From NCBI RefSeq assembly GCF_001632365.1, contig NW_024468541.1:12324-76323 (forward strand): 64,000 bases of DNA, read 5' to 3'. The notes under the pieces were generated by a model, which saw nothing but the letters and a program-made list of their open reading frames with translations, did not search any database and was not told the DNA's origin. The stretch comes from Laetiporus sulphureus 93-53. Taxonomy: Eukaryota; Basidiomycota; Agaricomycetes; Polyporales; Laetiporaceae. How positions within the stretch are numbered: the stretch's first letter is position 1; the number at the start of each line of letters is the position of its first letter. Shown in pieces: positions 21,272 through 33,178 of the stretch. The position numbers and the translations under genes are program-made.

Positions 21272-24200
21272 CTACTGCAAAGCGTCGACCAAACTTATAG
21301 TCCAAACGAGCAAATTCGAAACAGGCACACGCACCTCCTCATACACCGCCCCATCTTCCTCGTCCACCGTCCCAAACAACCTCTCACTCCACGAAGGCTC
21401 ACGTTCGTGCTCTTCCCTCCAGCCACAATCAAATCGCGGACTACATTGCGCACTCTGCGCAACCGAACCATGCGACAGCGCCCGCAGATGCTCTCCGACC
21501 CCGAACGAAAACGCGCCCGCCTGGACCGGCGGGAAGAACGCACCCGCAGCTGACGCCGCAGGCGACGAGAACAGCGAGAAGGCGAGGCCACCGGACGAGC
21601 GGGGCGTCGAGAGCGGGATGACGGGCATGGTAAACGCGTCTGATGTGGCAGAGACAGGAATGCGGGGAGTCATTGGGAAGTCTGCCACAGTGGTAGCTCG
21701 GTCCCCGTCTATTACGTCTCGTCCAGCAGCAGTCTTTGCCTGTTGTCTTTCCCACTCCTCCCTCGCCATCCTACGGGCCTCCGCTTCCTCTCTCGCCCTA
21801 GCGACCACCTTGGAATTCTTGCTGATACCTGCAGCATAACAATAAATAATATCTTGGATAGTCGAATGCAGAGTAGTACTCACCTCTCTTCCAATCCAGC
21901 TTGGTTTTTCCCCAGTGCCACTTCAAATGAATCGCGAGCCCGTTCGGCAGCATAAAATTACGAGGGCAGAGCGGGCACTGGTAGAGTTGCTCCACCATGC
22001 GCGTTGGCCGCGCGAACACCTTCCTGCCCGTCCATTCAGACTGATCGATCTCTATGATATCGTCGGTGTGGTCATACGTCTGGCCCTGTTGATCTTGCAT
22101 ATTCCAGTCACCACCCGTAGGACCTGGACACAGCACCGCAGGTGCTCTCGGTGTTCGTTCATCTCGTTCAGAACGCGCCTCGTCGTCGAGCATAGTCTTC
22201 TCCGCCGAGTCTACGTTCGAATTGGAATGGTCTTGCCCGGGATCATGTTCTCCATTTGCAGCATCCTTCTTACCTTCATCCGACTGATCATGATCATCAG
22301 CGCGGTCTTCCTGACATCTTTCCCCACTTCCCCCACCTCCTTCTCGGTCGGTTTCTCCCAGCCCTCCTCCATTCTCAGCGCCTCCAGCACAGTCCCCACC
22401 CTCCCCATTCTCACTTTTAGTATCATCCCCTCTGGGCGACCCATCCACACCCTCCGCCTCATCCTCTGTCTCGTCATCTTCCGTCTCTTCAGCTCCCACC
22501 TCCTTCAAATACTTCTTCAACACACCTTTCCGCCTTTGTAGACGTCTCTGCCCCGCACCAGCCGTCGTCTGCGCAAACATCGTCGACCACGCCTCGTGCT
22601 GCGCGACGCCAACCTCATCACGTCTCGCAGTTCTCATTCTCATCATGCCCGAAAGCGGATGAAATAACGGAGGCGCCATCTGAGATGCATGAGGTGGCTT
22701 CATTGCAGGCATCGGCACGGGTCCAGAAGCTGAGATGGACATGGGCATATGCATGGGCATCGCGAATGGCGGCGGCGGCAGCATCTGCATCGGTAGTGCG
22801 TGCTGTGGAGGAAAGGGAGGAAACATCCCAGGAACCGGCGAGAAACTGGGCAGGCAGTGCGCTGTAGAAGTACTGTTGTGCGGCCTGGTCGACAGCGGAC
22901 CTGCAACAAATGCAGAAGCCATACTAGAAGGTGAATAGCTGAAGTTGGGAAGAGATGAGAGCGGAGCGGGCCGTGGCTGCACCGCCTTGTCGGCGTGAGG
23001 TCGCGCGTGCATCGAGGAAGGTGTTGGTGCGCGACGGTCATGTAGAGGAGGAGTATCCACTGGCCGTCCGGGATCGCCACGCTGAGGCATCTGCATATGT
23101 ACAGGCATGACCTCCCTAGGCGAACACGCCATTTCAATTGCACTCCCCGTGATGAGCCCAGCGCCGCCTGTACCTTGGCTCTGCAAATTATCCACAGGCA
23201 CATTCACGCGATATAACCGCGACCTACCAACCGGCCGAGGTTCTTCACGCCAGTCGCCCATGACCGAATTAGCAGAACCAAGGATGTTCTGCTGGAAATG
23301 TGCTTTTAGAGGAGCTGAGCCCGCTTCAAAACCTGGTGGGCCAGAGTCCATATCGAGAGACACATGTTGACCACGAACGCTAGCGAGCACTTCAGCACCG
23401 CTGTGTCCGCCAATCATATTGCCTCGGAAACGAGCCCCTGTATGCGCATCGCGTATGTGTGCATGCTCAATCTCCCTGGGACGTGCTATGGGATTGTACC
23501 GCATGTCCGAGACTGAACGCACAATTCTTTCCGGAGCCTGTGGAGACTGTGCCGGAGTAAGCACGTAAGGGCTTCCGCTAGCAGAATGTGGGACAGGCGG
23601 TGTATTTGTCCCTTGCTGGATCGAATACGGATGTCTGAAACGATATCCGATTGGAGGGTGTGGGGTAGGTGTGGCAGCAGAACGCAAGGTGGGATGGATA
23701 TCTGGGTTTAAAGAAGGTGGAGCAACTGCACGTAACGCTGGTGGCATGGCGCTGTGTGGAGCAGAAGGCACTGCAAGACCTCCGCCTCTCAAAGAGAAAG
23801 GCTGAAAGTCAGACGGAACGGAAGCCTGCATCGCGGGCTGTCGAGCGTATTGAACTATCACAGGATTAAGAGCTCGCGTCGTGCGCAGAGATGCATCTCG
23901 CAGCGACGGTTCTCTTTCATGTCTCCAGAACGACTCTGCGGTGTTCTGTCCCTGTTCGGGGACGGAAACGGCAAAGTAAGGGACGGACGTCTGGGCATCT
24001 GGCTGAGACGAGAAAGCTGGGTTGGTATGACCATAGCAATAAACAAAAAGGAGATCGACGCACCACAGGGATATACAGACTGGTGGATGATGATGGCACC
24101 TCGTCGACTGCGCAATTCGCAGCAATTGCTTGAGCTTGCTTAGCGCCAGCAGCTTTGGGGGCATCTGTACTCGGTAGGCCATTCTCTGCTTGCGAAGGCC

Positions 24201-25413
24201 GCGAATGGTTGCCTCCGGCACTCGCATCATATCGCACTTGGGTCTCGGTATCTTCATTGATCTTTCGTCGTTTATCCCTCTTCTTGCGAGCACCTTCTTC
24301 CGTGCCGTTCTCTTCCTGAGCTTCCGCTGCAGCATCCTCCTGAACTTCGCGACCTCGTTTCGGACTGAGCGGCTGTCTCCCCTTCACATTCTGGGCAGAC
24401 TTAGCCTTCGCATGTCTTCTGGCTTTCTGTTTCTGCGTGTCACGACCGATGGTTCTTTTATCGACACCAGTGCCTAGAGGATGATCGCTAGGTTCCGGGG
24501 CGGCGTTCTCGTCCCTCTCATTTCCTCTGATGTCCCGTCTGCTCTGAAGCCGGGCACTCGATCGCCTCTGTGCGACCGGCACTGGAGAAGCGGAGCTATC
24601 TATCACGACTGTCGATGCCTGCTCTGACGCGCCGTGGACTATGTTGGTGTCTATGGAAGGAAGAGATTCGGTGCGATTCGAGCTATTGGTACCAGAAGAA
24701 GCGACGGGCACAAAGGGCGCTCTTCCAGTAGAACATTCACCAGGGACAGCGTCTGGATCAGCCATCAAGACGGTATCTTGCTCGTTTTCGCGCATATAGC
24801 CAGCTTCATCGGTATCTTCGACGTCCGACTTTGGCTGTGATGGGACATCTGTATGAGAGACGTGCGTCGTCTCTGCTGCGGTTTGCGATACGGATGGGTC
24901 CTCCGTAGAGGCTTTCACATTCTCTGCTGAGAATTGATCCGCTATGCCGTCCAAATTATTCGCCGTAACGATGCCTGCGCTGACTTCTTCGACATCCTCT
25001 CTCCCAGATGCTCCCATGGTTCCTACGTCCCTACCTGCTCCACCCACTTCCACTTTCCCACCCTTCCCATCCTCTGCAACCCATATTGTTGGTGCAAATG
25101 AGCTCTCCCGCGAGCTCCAAACGACATAGGCGTTCTCGGAACCCTGCATCAACTCCTCGGTGCGTGACGGCCGTTTGTGGCCATTGGGAGCACCTGCGAC
25201 AATCAGCGTGTCGGAGGGAGATGGATTGCGGGAAGACGTCGAGGATGAAATAGATAAAGGGAAGGTCGGCGTGGAGGACAGGGAGGTGGAGGGGATGGAT
25301 AGGTCAGATGCGACGAAGCGCACGCGCAATGGAGCAGCACCTCGTGCTTTGCTCGTAGTGCGTTTCGGGCCCATGGAAGGGGTCAGGGTCATTTTGGTAG
25401 AATCGGGGGACAT
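21272..25413 (-). CDS. Large single C2H2 zinc-finger protein
   Basis: Three exons: 24064-25413, 21884-24002 and 21272-21828, 1,341 aa in total, with introns GTGCGT...CTCAG and GTGAGT...GCAG in matching phase. The start at 25413 is the first ATG of the long frame. Most of the protein is low-complexity. The N-terminal third is Ser/Thr/Glu-rich, with a basic K-K-R-D-K-R-R-K patch near residue 395 that could be a nuclear localisation signal. The middle is Pro/Met/His-rich, and a strongly acidic Glu/Asp/Gly stretch precedes the single finger near residues 1125-1145 (C-P-L-C, 12 residues, H-L-K-W-H). A short Arg/Glu helix follows. One finger with long disordered flanks suggests a transcription or chromatin factor, but the target is unknown and I recognise no named orthologue. 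Confidence 0.85.
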
Positions 25414-25754
25414 GCTAGTCTGTGATCACGCTTCAGCATTCATCGAAGAAGATTTCGAGAGCAGACGCACCAATGGACACAATGAGCCAACGACTAGGCT
25501 CGCGTGCGCATGTGTATCGTCCGCCCAGCCACAGAGACGGTGGGATGTATTCGACCAGCAAGCGAGGGGAGAGGGACTTAGGTGAAACTGAACAAGGAGC
25601 TCGCGAATGCCTGGACGATCGTGACGCTCCCCGCGTGCCATCTGTCAATGCGCCCGACAACGTCATAGTGTGGACGGGTGTTGCCGCAACTATGCGCGCT
25701 GCCAACCCAGTGCTTGAAAGCCCAAAGTTGTTGTGACATCGATTTTGTTTACAG

Positions 25755-26219
25755 CCTTCAAAGCTTCATCGATGGATATACGTGCACCGAAGGAAGACGT
25801 CCTCGGACTCGCGGAATCCTGGTTTGACGAAGTAGTCCTGGCAAAAATCCAAAGCAAGCACGCATCTAGAAGAATCGAGCTCTTTGTACGCTAATCTATG
25901 CCGGACTGCATCAGACAACATTCACAGCATGTGCATGGACAGGAGCAGAGCAGAAAACCTAGTAAGCAGCGCTAGGATGACAATCATAAGGCGAATTCGC
26001 CGGCCAAGCGCCGGTGGTCTTTCATACCGCGTCCACCTGCAGCTTCAGTGTCCTCGTAAGAGCAGGCATAAATCGCTCCTGGAGTTGGAGTGTAATCTAA
26101 AAACGCGTTGCGTCACGCGTCGACGCGTCGCCACGTCACACAGTGACGGAACGTGACCTCCCTTGACTGCGCGCTCTCTCAGGTTCCCCACACCTCATCC
26201 TCCAGCAAAAGCAAAATAA
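25755..26219 (+). CDS. Possible exons of an unrecognised small protein
   Basis: A strong acceptor (TTTGTTTACAG) is followed by an open, helix-rich exon (25755-25885) reading M-D-I-R-A-P-K-E-D-V-L-G-L-A-E-S, which ends at a GTACGC donor. The next acceptor (CATTCACAG, about 25927) leads to a short exon ending at GTAAGC. Later exons, ending with a TAA at 26217-26219, are speculative. The true 5' end is uncertain: an open frame upstream from ATG 25460 could join, but that would place its start only about 50 bp from the divergent zinc-finger gene. No family recognised. Confidence 0.3.
26103..26128. promoter_or_regulatory. Cluster of three MluI cell-cycle boxes (ACGCGT)
   Basis: ACGCGT occurs at 26103-26108, 26115-26120 and 26123-26128. 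In fungi this hexamer is the MBF binding core in G1/S promoters. The nearest firm gene, the zinc-finger gene, starts about 690 bp away, so the target is unclear. Confidence 0.35.
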
Positions 26220-26324
26220 GAACCGCCGAGTTTAAACACCCGTACATCGAGATATCAATCATTCATTCCAAGTTGGTTGGAATCAGAATGTCACTAGACA
26301 AAGCGTATGACAGTTTTGGCGTGA

Positions 26325-26462
26325 AGGATCTCCGTCGCCCCATGCAAGTATATCAAATTTGAGCCGGGAGACACTGACATCGGCTTGTCAGCGGCTGTTC
26401 TCTTCGAAGGCAATCCACCTTGGATAGGAAACATAAATTCGATTGAACCAGAGCTCAATTAG
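26325..26462 (+). CDS. Isolated protein-like open segment
   Basis: A 45-codon open stretch ends at the TAG 26460-26462 and has good protein character (K-Y-I-K-F-E-P-G-D-T-D-I-G-L, then L-F-E-G-N-P-P-W-I-G). It has no ATG of its own; it could be a terminal exon, with the GTGAAG before it acting as a weak acceptor. Family and upstream exons unknown. May belong with the neighbouring fragments. Confidence 0.22.
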   Translation, partial: RISVAPCKYIKFEPGDTDIGLSAAVLFEGNPPWIGNINSIEPELN

Positions 26463-27319
26463 ACCCGAGAACATTCAAAGGAACACCTAGGGTGAAAGGC
26501 CAGATACATGGCTGGGTGTGTATACCCGGTGCGTTGCATCGTAACACGGGGTTTTGGAGGCTCTAAATCTGTACGCGTCATCCTCAGCATGGCGAGGAAC
26601 ACAATATACAATAAGTTCTGAACTCTGGAGTGATGACGATGCACCAGCCCCTGCTGATGACGGTTTGTAGCGGATGGGGTTACAACCGTGTGCCGTCAGG
26701 TGAGCTCCAATGATGTGCCGCAGACATACATTTGCCGTTCGGTAGAGCTTTGTCAATAATGTGAGCATGCACTAGATGAAATTCTACTTGTTCTACGCTT
26801 TCGGGAGCGAGAGCCCCGGAAAACAGTTTGTGAGTGTCCTCATGAAATGAAAGGCATGTCCGTGTAACAAGCAAGACGTGATCCTCCAGGTAAAGCTACT
26901 ATGAGCAATTATTCTGATAGCTATTGCTAGTAACGGAGCATCGCCGCTGATCCGTCTGCGAATGAAGCATCCTAGTCGATGGTAATGGCGAGCATCGCAT
27001 TTGACGGCGTTTCCGGATCTCCGCGGGGAGGAAGCTCAACGTATTCCAGGCTTCGGTCCTGGCGCCCATCATGGGGTGGTGAGCTAACATTTGTGACTGA
27101 ACGCAACACCGCAGAAGAAATGAATGGTGCTTGTAGCATGCGCAACCGACTTCGCGATTGGTGCCCTCTTCGGACTGCAAATGAGGAGTGGGAGTGGATG
27201 CAAGGGGGGAGAACAAGCATTAACAAATTCTCCGCATGTCGGAACTCCACGGCTTCTGTAGACCTCCCACGTGGCGCACAGGTCCGTCTTTACAATCCCA
27301 ATCTCTGTGAAGGTCTCTT

Positions 27320-27765
27320 ACAAACTTCGAACAGGTCGGCTATGACTATCTCCCGGACGACAAGTGCATTCTCCTCCTTGTGATCCCGTCGTGGAATGTG
27401 TTACTTACAACAAAGTATAGGCACATGTTCGCACACATGTTCTCCGAAGAAAGGCCACGAGTTCGGCCACTTCTATGGCTATGGCGACAAGTGGTATCAC
27501 GAGCTGGCGATACGGCATCCGGCTGCAATAAAAATTCCCTTCCGCCATTCTGACATCTGTTTGTAATCAAGTCTAGGCAATCTTCCCATGGGAGGAGACA
27601 TATGGTCGCGTTGAAATACTTGAAGGCAAGGACATGTGCCCTGGAGGCAAGTCTACATCTTTCATGCCTCAGGCACATCGACTCACAGAACGTGCTATTC
27701 TTGAATAACATAGAACATGAACGGTTCCTGGGACTACGACGATATGCTGCGGAAGGCATGATAAA
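27320..27765 (+). pseudogene. pRiA4b ORF-3-like domain fragments (gene or decayed gene)
   Basis: Three collinear plus-strand segments resemble the pRiA4b ORF-3 domain found in bacterial plasmids and in many fungi. Near 27450 is H-F-Y-G-Y-G-D-K-W-Y-H-E-L, matching the family's Y-D-F-G-D-x-W-x-H core. Near 27590-27650 is G-R-V-E-I-L-E-G-K-D-M-C-P-G-G, matching the E-G-x-G-x-C-P-P segment. Near 27725 is N-G-S-W-D-Y-D-D-M-L, matching the G-G-x-x-G-Y-x-x-L-L segment. They lie in different frames. The first gap has no plausible intron (only an 18-nt GT-AG span), and stops intervene, so it is probably degenerate. An upstream segment (G-Y-D-Y-L-P-D-D-K-C-I) may be the preceding exon. The function of the family is not settled. 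Confidence 0.4.
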
Positions 27766-27859
27766 GCCTGTCCCAAAGAGAAGTGAGTATCTCCGACCGT
27801 TATTCTCCATCACGCCAGCCTGATCTGTTTGGGACTCGCAGGGCGTAGACAAGGCATGT

Positions 27860-30740
27860 AATCCTCTGCGCGTCGGGCTAAGGGCTACAGACGGATCGGC
27901 AAGCCGCTCATGCTGTCTGACTTCGACCCCCTGCGCTGCTTGTCACTGTCTCACAGGGCCACTCAGTGGTTCATCTTTTGCTAAAAGGACTTAGAACACA
28001 GGCCCTGGACTAAATTGCCACAGAAATATGATCAGATACCAATGTTCAAATCCTCTGTCGTACGATGATTTGCCCGCCGGGACAGTGCTACTATTTTGTA
28101 CAAATATTTACAGTTGATACGAAGATCCATGTTGTCATTAAAAAAGTCACGGCCACAACCGTCTCGGTCATTTGCTGTGTAGGGGGTTACGGAGCATCAT
28201 GCACAGTTATGCCAACTCAAAACAGAGAAGGCCGTCTGAAACATGATACATGAGCTCTGTGGATATGGTCCAGACATCGTCAGGGGTTTCTTGGTATCGA
28301 CATCAGCACCATTTGTGCCATGTAAGCGGTGCGCTGATTCGAGACCTGTCTCCAACACCGCTGTGCCCAACGAGTGATTTGATGTTGATGCCGAATTGGG
28401 GTAGCTTTCACGCTCGGGTCCATCCCGCAACGATGGACAGCAACTGAGCTCGCACGGTGCCTACGGGCTATGTAGCACCTGTCCAAAAAAATCACAGAAG
28501 TAGCGTGACGTGAGAGATTGATGGCATTATTTGATCCTATCCCTAACCTCTTCCAATGGCGCTCGGGTTCCGTGAACGCGAGAAGATCGAATTTATTTAT
28601 GGGATGGAGTCACTGGATGTCACTGTGATCGACGCTCGGGGTCGGGAAGGAAAGGATGAGGCTGAGCCATCACCGCACGCGTGACAGAGTGGCATGTCCA
28701 CACGGAGCAACGGAGTTAATTCGACCAACGGCTGATAAATTTTCAGAACCCCAGTAACATCGAGTAATGGAAGCGATAAGATACAAGGGAACTGCGCCTT
28801 GTGCAGAAGGACTTTGCGCGGTCGGACCACTGGCAGTTTGTAGGTGCCAACTTCGCAGCTCTCAATGCTCGAGTACTTTGGAGGATCATCACTTCTGATA
28901 CTCCCAAGTGGAAGACGTTAGCGAACGGGAATGAGTCATTGTGTGATCGGGGGGGGGAACTTGCAGCATATCAAACTCTAGTGCGCGGGGAAATAGCCAT
29001 TGAGCTCAGACTGTACAACATCAGAGATAGAGACTACGGACAAGAACTTTACTCACGTATGTGCGCTTTCAAGTTCGCTGAAGTGAAATGGATTGAAAGC
29101 TGATCGCCTGCCTGGTCGAAACGAGACCGTGCATTGATAACATAACTACCTCAAGTTCGTCTCGAACATTCCTCGACGGGCCTGTATGCATTCGGCAGCT
29201 TGACCCTATACTGTCAGTCGACATACGTTACCTGCATAGCGAGAGATATCATCGCTACGAGTAAGTTCGCATGTGCCAGATGACTTGTTGTGCATGAGTG
29301 CTTGTCTTTGCAGATGCGGCAGCGTAGCTGACGGACAGCGTTCGCATGCCCGGGGCTCGAACAGCGCGCTGGAATGTCACGGGATCGTGACAATGCGCGC
29401 GCCTCTCCGACTTACGGTCCACGATCGAGCACGAACTCTCTACAGCTCTCTACGGGAACGTTTGTTCTAGTCTGGTCGTCGTCCGTCTCCTCCGGCAAAC
29501 ACTGTGAGGAGATGCTGAGTCATTTGACGTTCCACCCTCGACGACCAATTTGACGGGTAGTTCTCGAGTGTGCTTCTAGCGGTCGCGCCGCACCCAAGCC
29601 CTCATTCGGAACACGGCCAGGGCATGCCTACATACAACTCTCTGACTGATGGTGCTCGCTGGTTAGTCTCCCTGGATTAACTCGACCGTGGTCGTCCTTC
29701 AGTACCAAGAGCGTTAGCTTCGGACCATGGACCATGATGCCATGGCGCACTGAATGCAATTTGAGGCTAGATGATTCTATGCTTATGAGCGCAGCATTGG
29801 TGCATCTGGAAGCGCGGCTCGCTGGTACAGCCGAAGGCCACCGGATCGATAATAGCAGCATGCTAATCCTTGGCTACCGAAATGGAAATATTGGAGCCTA
29901 TGCCTGATGTGCATCAAGAAAGAGTTACGTGAGCAAGACGTTATGGCAATCCCTCACGTTGCAGGTGAGTGGGCCCAATAGACATGCAGCTCATGATCAG
30001 CATGGCGCTTTCACATGCTCTTGGCATGGGTACTGTGATTGATGACAATGTGAGGCCGGCGGTCCTGTCAGACTTGTCAACTGGCAGACAAGGCCCTTGA
30101 CGAGATGATGCCGGCATCAGCTCTGGGCCGCTCTAAAGGCACGGCCGCATGGTAATATGCTGTCAGACTGCACCGGTATCTGATCTCGTATGATTTGCAG
30201 ATGCCATCGTGGTTTTATCCTGGCCTCCGACACAGGCACTGCGGGTGAGCGAGCGATAATGACGCTGCCGTGTCTCATCAGTCCAACTTTCATAGCATCG
30301 ACAGGCGATGTCTTCCGCTGTACAGCTACGACCAGGAGAGGAAGAAAGACGGGCTATGTTCCTATTGAACGCCCAAGGAAGATCTTCCAGGCGGGCCGCG
30401 GACTTACGGATTGTGTGTGTATGGAATCCCCTTTGCGGCTGTGGAAGATGTGTCATACAAAGCGAGACTAATCGAGTACGTCCTTTTCCCGTGTACGGAA
30501 ATACCTCGCACGCGTGAAACAGAAGCAGTGCTCTGTTCCTGAGCATCATTTTTGAGTTTTGACTTGAGTGAGGAGTGTGCCTAGGAGCGGTCCTATGCTC
30601 TTAGGCCATTCATCCGGGTGAACGTGCGCCAGCGCTCCGTCGGTGCAACGGACTTAACACCATCGGTGACACCTTTCACTGAGAGCACCCAGCCTGTCCT
30701 GCACCCCGTGCACCGGCGAGACGGGGGCGCCGTCACATTA
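27860..30740. other. Gene-poor region
   Basis: About 2.9 kb with no gene I can defend. The longest plausible frame, plus 28801-29103, contains an odd homopolymer run of G near 28950, lacks family features, and may be chance. A short plus-strand frame near 29780-29906 also reads as protein-like but stands alone. Confidence 0.4.
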
Positions 30741-30759
30741 ATGTAGCATTCCAGGATTG

Positions 30760-30768
30760 CATAAAAGG
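30760..30768 (+). promoter_or_regulatory. TATA-like box of the secreted-protein gene
   Basis: CATAAAAGG lies about 80 bp before the ATG at 30849, a usual fungal TATA-to-start spacing for a strongly expressed small gene. Confidence 0.45.
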
Positions 30769-30848
30769 GACCACTTTCGCTACTGAGAACCACTGTCGCC
30801 TCATCCACTCGTCAACGGTGTCGCATCCTCCAGTACACGCGTTACCAG

Positions 30849-31466
30849 ATGCTTGCATTCATCCCATTCCTCGCTCTTGCCTTCGCCGCGGTCGTGCAGG
30901 CTATCGGCTTCTCTCCCAACGTAAACAAGCTTCATCGTCGTCTGACGGGCCAGAGCGTCGCCTTCGCGTGCTATGGAGGTGGCGGTGACTGCGAATGCCC
31001 GACGGACTTGACTGGAGACAGCAGCGGCGTACTGATCAATGTCTACCCGGGATACCAGTGCGCATATCCCGGCGGCGCTTGCACTTGGAGCGATAAGGTC
31101 TGCCTTCCGGTATCGGATAGAGTCGGATCCTAGCTGACATTTCTGGTTGATGGTAGACCGGCGCTTTGCAGAACACAGCACAGACAAACTGCCCGACGTC
31201 TGCGCCGTGCAGCGCTGTCAGCGGCTGCGAATGCCCGGTTGACCTCAACGATGACAGCGGTGTGCTGATCAACCAGTTCACCGGGTACCAGTGCGCGTAC
31301 GTTAACGGCGCATGTACGTGGGACTACGTAAGTTGTTATTTTCGTCGAGTCCTCGCTCCTTGCTGACCATGTCGATGCTCACATCCAGCTCGGGAACCTT
31401 CAAAACACCGCTCAGACCAACTGCCCCACGGATTCCCCCTGCGCTCAGCTCGCTGGCGACTCGTAA
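30849..31466 (+). CDS. Small secreted cysteine-rich protein with a duplicated module
   Basis: Exons 30849-31097, 31157-31327 and 31389-31466, 165 aa. Introns are GTCTGC...GGTAG and GTAAGT...TCCAG, both phase 0. The first 19 residues (M-L-A-F-I-P-F-L-A-L-A-F-A-A-V-V-Q-A-I) form a signal peptide, likely cleaved after A-V-V-Q-A. A basic K-L-H-R-R follows and could be a processing site. The mature part repeats a module: C-E-C-P-x-D-L, D-S-G-V-L-I-N, G-Y-Q-C-A-Y, G-A-C-T-W, then L-Q-N-T-A-Q-T-N-C-P-T with a closing Cys. It is present about twice, with the linker element a third time at the C-terminus, and the module boundaries coincide with the exon boundaries. Secreted, disulfide-rich, function unknown; it could be an effector-like or wall-associated protein. 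Strong gene model, no family name known to me. Confidence 0.88.
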
Positions 31467-33178
31467 AGATCGCGAAACGACCGACAACTAGAATAGTGCT
31501 TACTTACACGCCAAATCTCGCCCTTCCGGTTGCCGAATACTTCGACTTTAAACTTTATACGACAATTCGCCTTGTTCGATAGTTAATTGCTCGGGAAGCG
31601 TTCATTCGCTGCTTGATATTTCATGGTAGTAGCTCTACCATCACCTCCATGCTTCTACTTATGTGCGAATTCGAAAAAAAATAATTGCATGCGATAACAT
31701 TGTCTAGATATGAAGATCGAAACAGTCAGTTAATCAGAACATCTGTAAGATACCTCCTCCCCTCTGAATGAAAGGCGTGGAGACATTTTGAAACGCGATG
31801 ATAATATAGCGATAGTCTGTCGGCCTGTAGCTGCGCGCTTGAAGCTTGCAGCACAGTAATGAATATTTTGGAGACATCGCGCTGACGAAGCGGATGGTCT
31901 ATGTGTAGCGGTATTGTCGGCCAGGGTCGAAGCAATCGAGAATCAAGCTATGCCGCTACGAGGATCACCGGTGAAAATGAGTTTTGCGCGAATGCGTTGG
32001 ACGTCTCGATGCCCTGCACTTTTGCCGCCGCGTAATGCCACCTGCCCACAGAGGAATTCGGCCACGACATCGCGAGCGGAGGCCAGTTTCGCGTTGACAG
32101 AATCATATGAAATGTCTATTTGGCTTCATTTCGATACATACCGCCGCCGAGGCGTGCGTGAACTTTGTGGCTACCTTCTCAAATCATTAATGATACCAAC
32201 TTGAACATGGCAAGCACAAAAAACCGCCACTCACACGCAGTTCTGGCAATGTGGAGATTTGTCATGTCACCCTCTCAAGCTCATTGGCACGTTCATGGAC
32301 TATGTTTGAGAGGGCCATCCAGAACAGCCAGCATATTCCTCACTTTGTTGATTGCCCATCATGAGTGCGTCGGAAGGGCAGGCTGAGTGTTTGGCGTGCT
32401 GAATGAACACAGACACGGACTTCACGGTTTGTGATGGTGTCCTAGCTGGGCTCATGCGGTCGGAACAAGTCCCGTCGAGCTAGTGATTTGTGAACCAAGC
32501 TCCTGAGGACTTGTTGGGTCAGGATACTGGAGACAAAGGCCTTCGGTTTGACTTTGCGTAGGCCCGTCCTGAACGTTGAACGAGGACTCAGAATGACAAC
32601 ACGACGCGTGACGTCGCGCGCCTTTGTTACGTTCACAGTAATCTAGTGCGCATTTATATTAGAACGACTCTCTATCTCCTTCTATCACACGCAGAGTAGT
32701 CTATTCTACTGGAACAACGTGTCAGAACAAAGATGTATTCAACAAGATAGAGTTCATGGAAGTCTCGAATTGCGACCTCCCGCCTGAGCATACGTTTGAA
32801 GCATCATTACGGGATTGACGCGGACATCGATGCCCAGCGAACATCACAAACCAGTGAATTAACGATGATGTCTGGATTTGCATCTGTCCTTCACCCGCTC
32901 AAATCGATTGTGCAAGGTGGCCCGTCTAATCAACCGATGTATGTCGGCCACTTGAATGCTAAAGAGCAAGTTTGCGGTGACCTGTTGAGGCTGTTATGCT
33001 TTTCGATTAGCAGAGTCTGTCAAAGGTACTTCAGCGAGTGATCAGATACTCGACGTACGTTTCCGTCACCGTATGTACCAGCTCAGACTCGTCGGGCAAC
33101 GGTCTACCCAGCACTTCAGATATCATGTGGAGGTCCTTTTCGGTGAAGCTCGGCAATTCACTTGACAGATACGACTGT
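31467..33178. other. Intergenic, no supported gene
   Basis: Holds the 3' flank of the secreted-protein gene and the downstream side of helicase A. An isolated ACGCGT lies at 32604-32609. The small frames seen (for example plus 31914-32204, plus 32796-33041) have no motif or splice support. Confidence 0.4.

Noticed and set aside
21915..22541. 208-codon plus-strand frame within the zinc-finger gene
   Set aside because: Antisense shadow of the acidic, low-complexity part of the minus-strand coding exon.
26979..27383. 134-codon plus-strand frame
   Set aside because: The composition is unlike the domain-like segments just downstream, which lie in other frames. An opposite-strand frame of equal length covers it.
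28801..29103. 100-codon plus-strand frame
   Set aside because: It contains a long G homopolymer and has no start context, domain or splice partner, so too weak to call.
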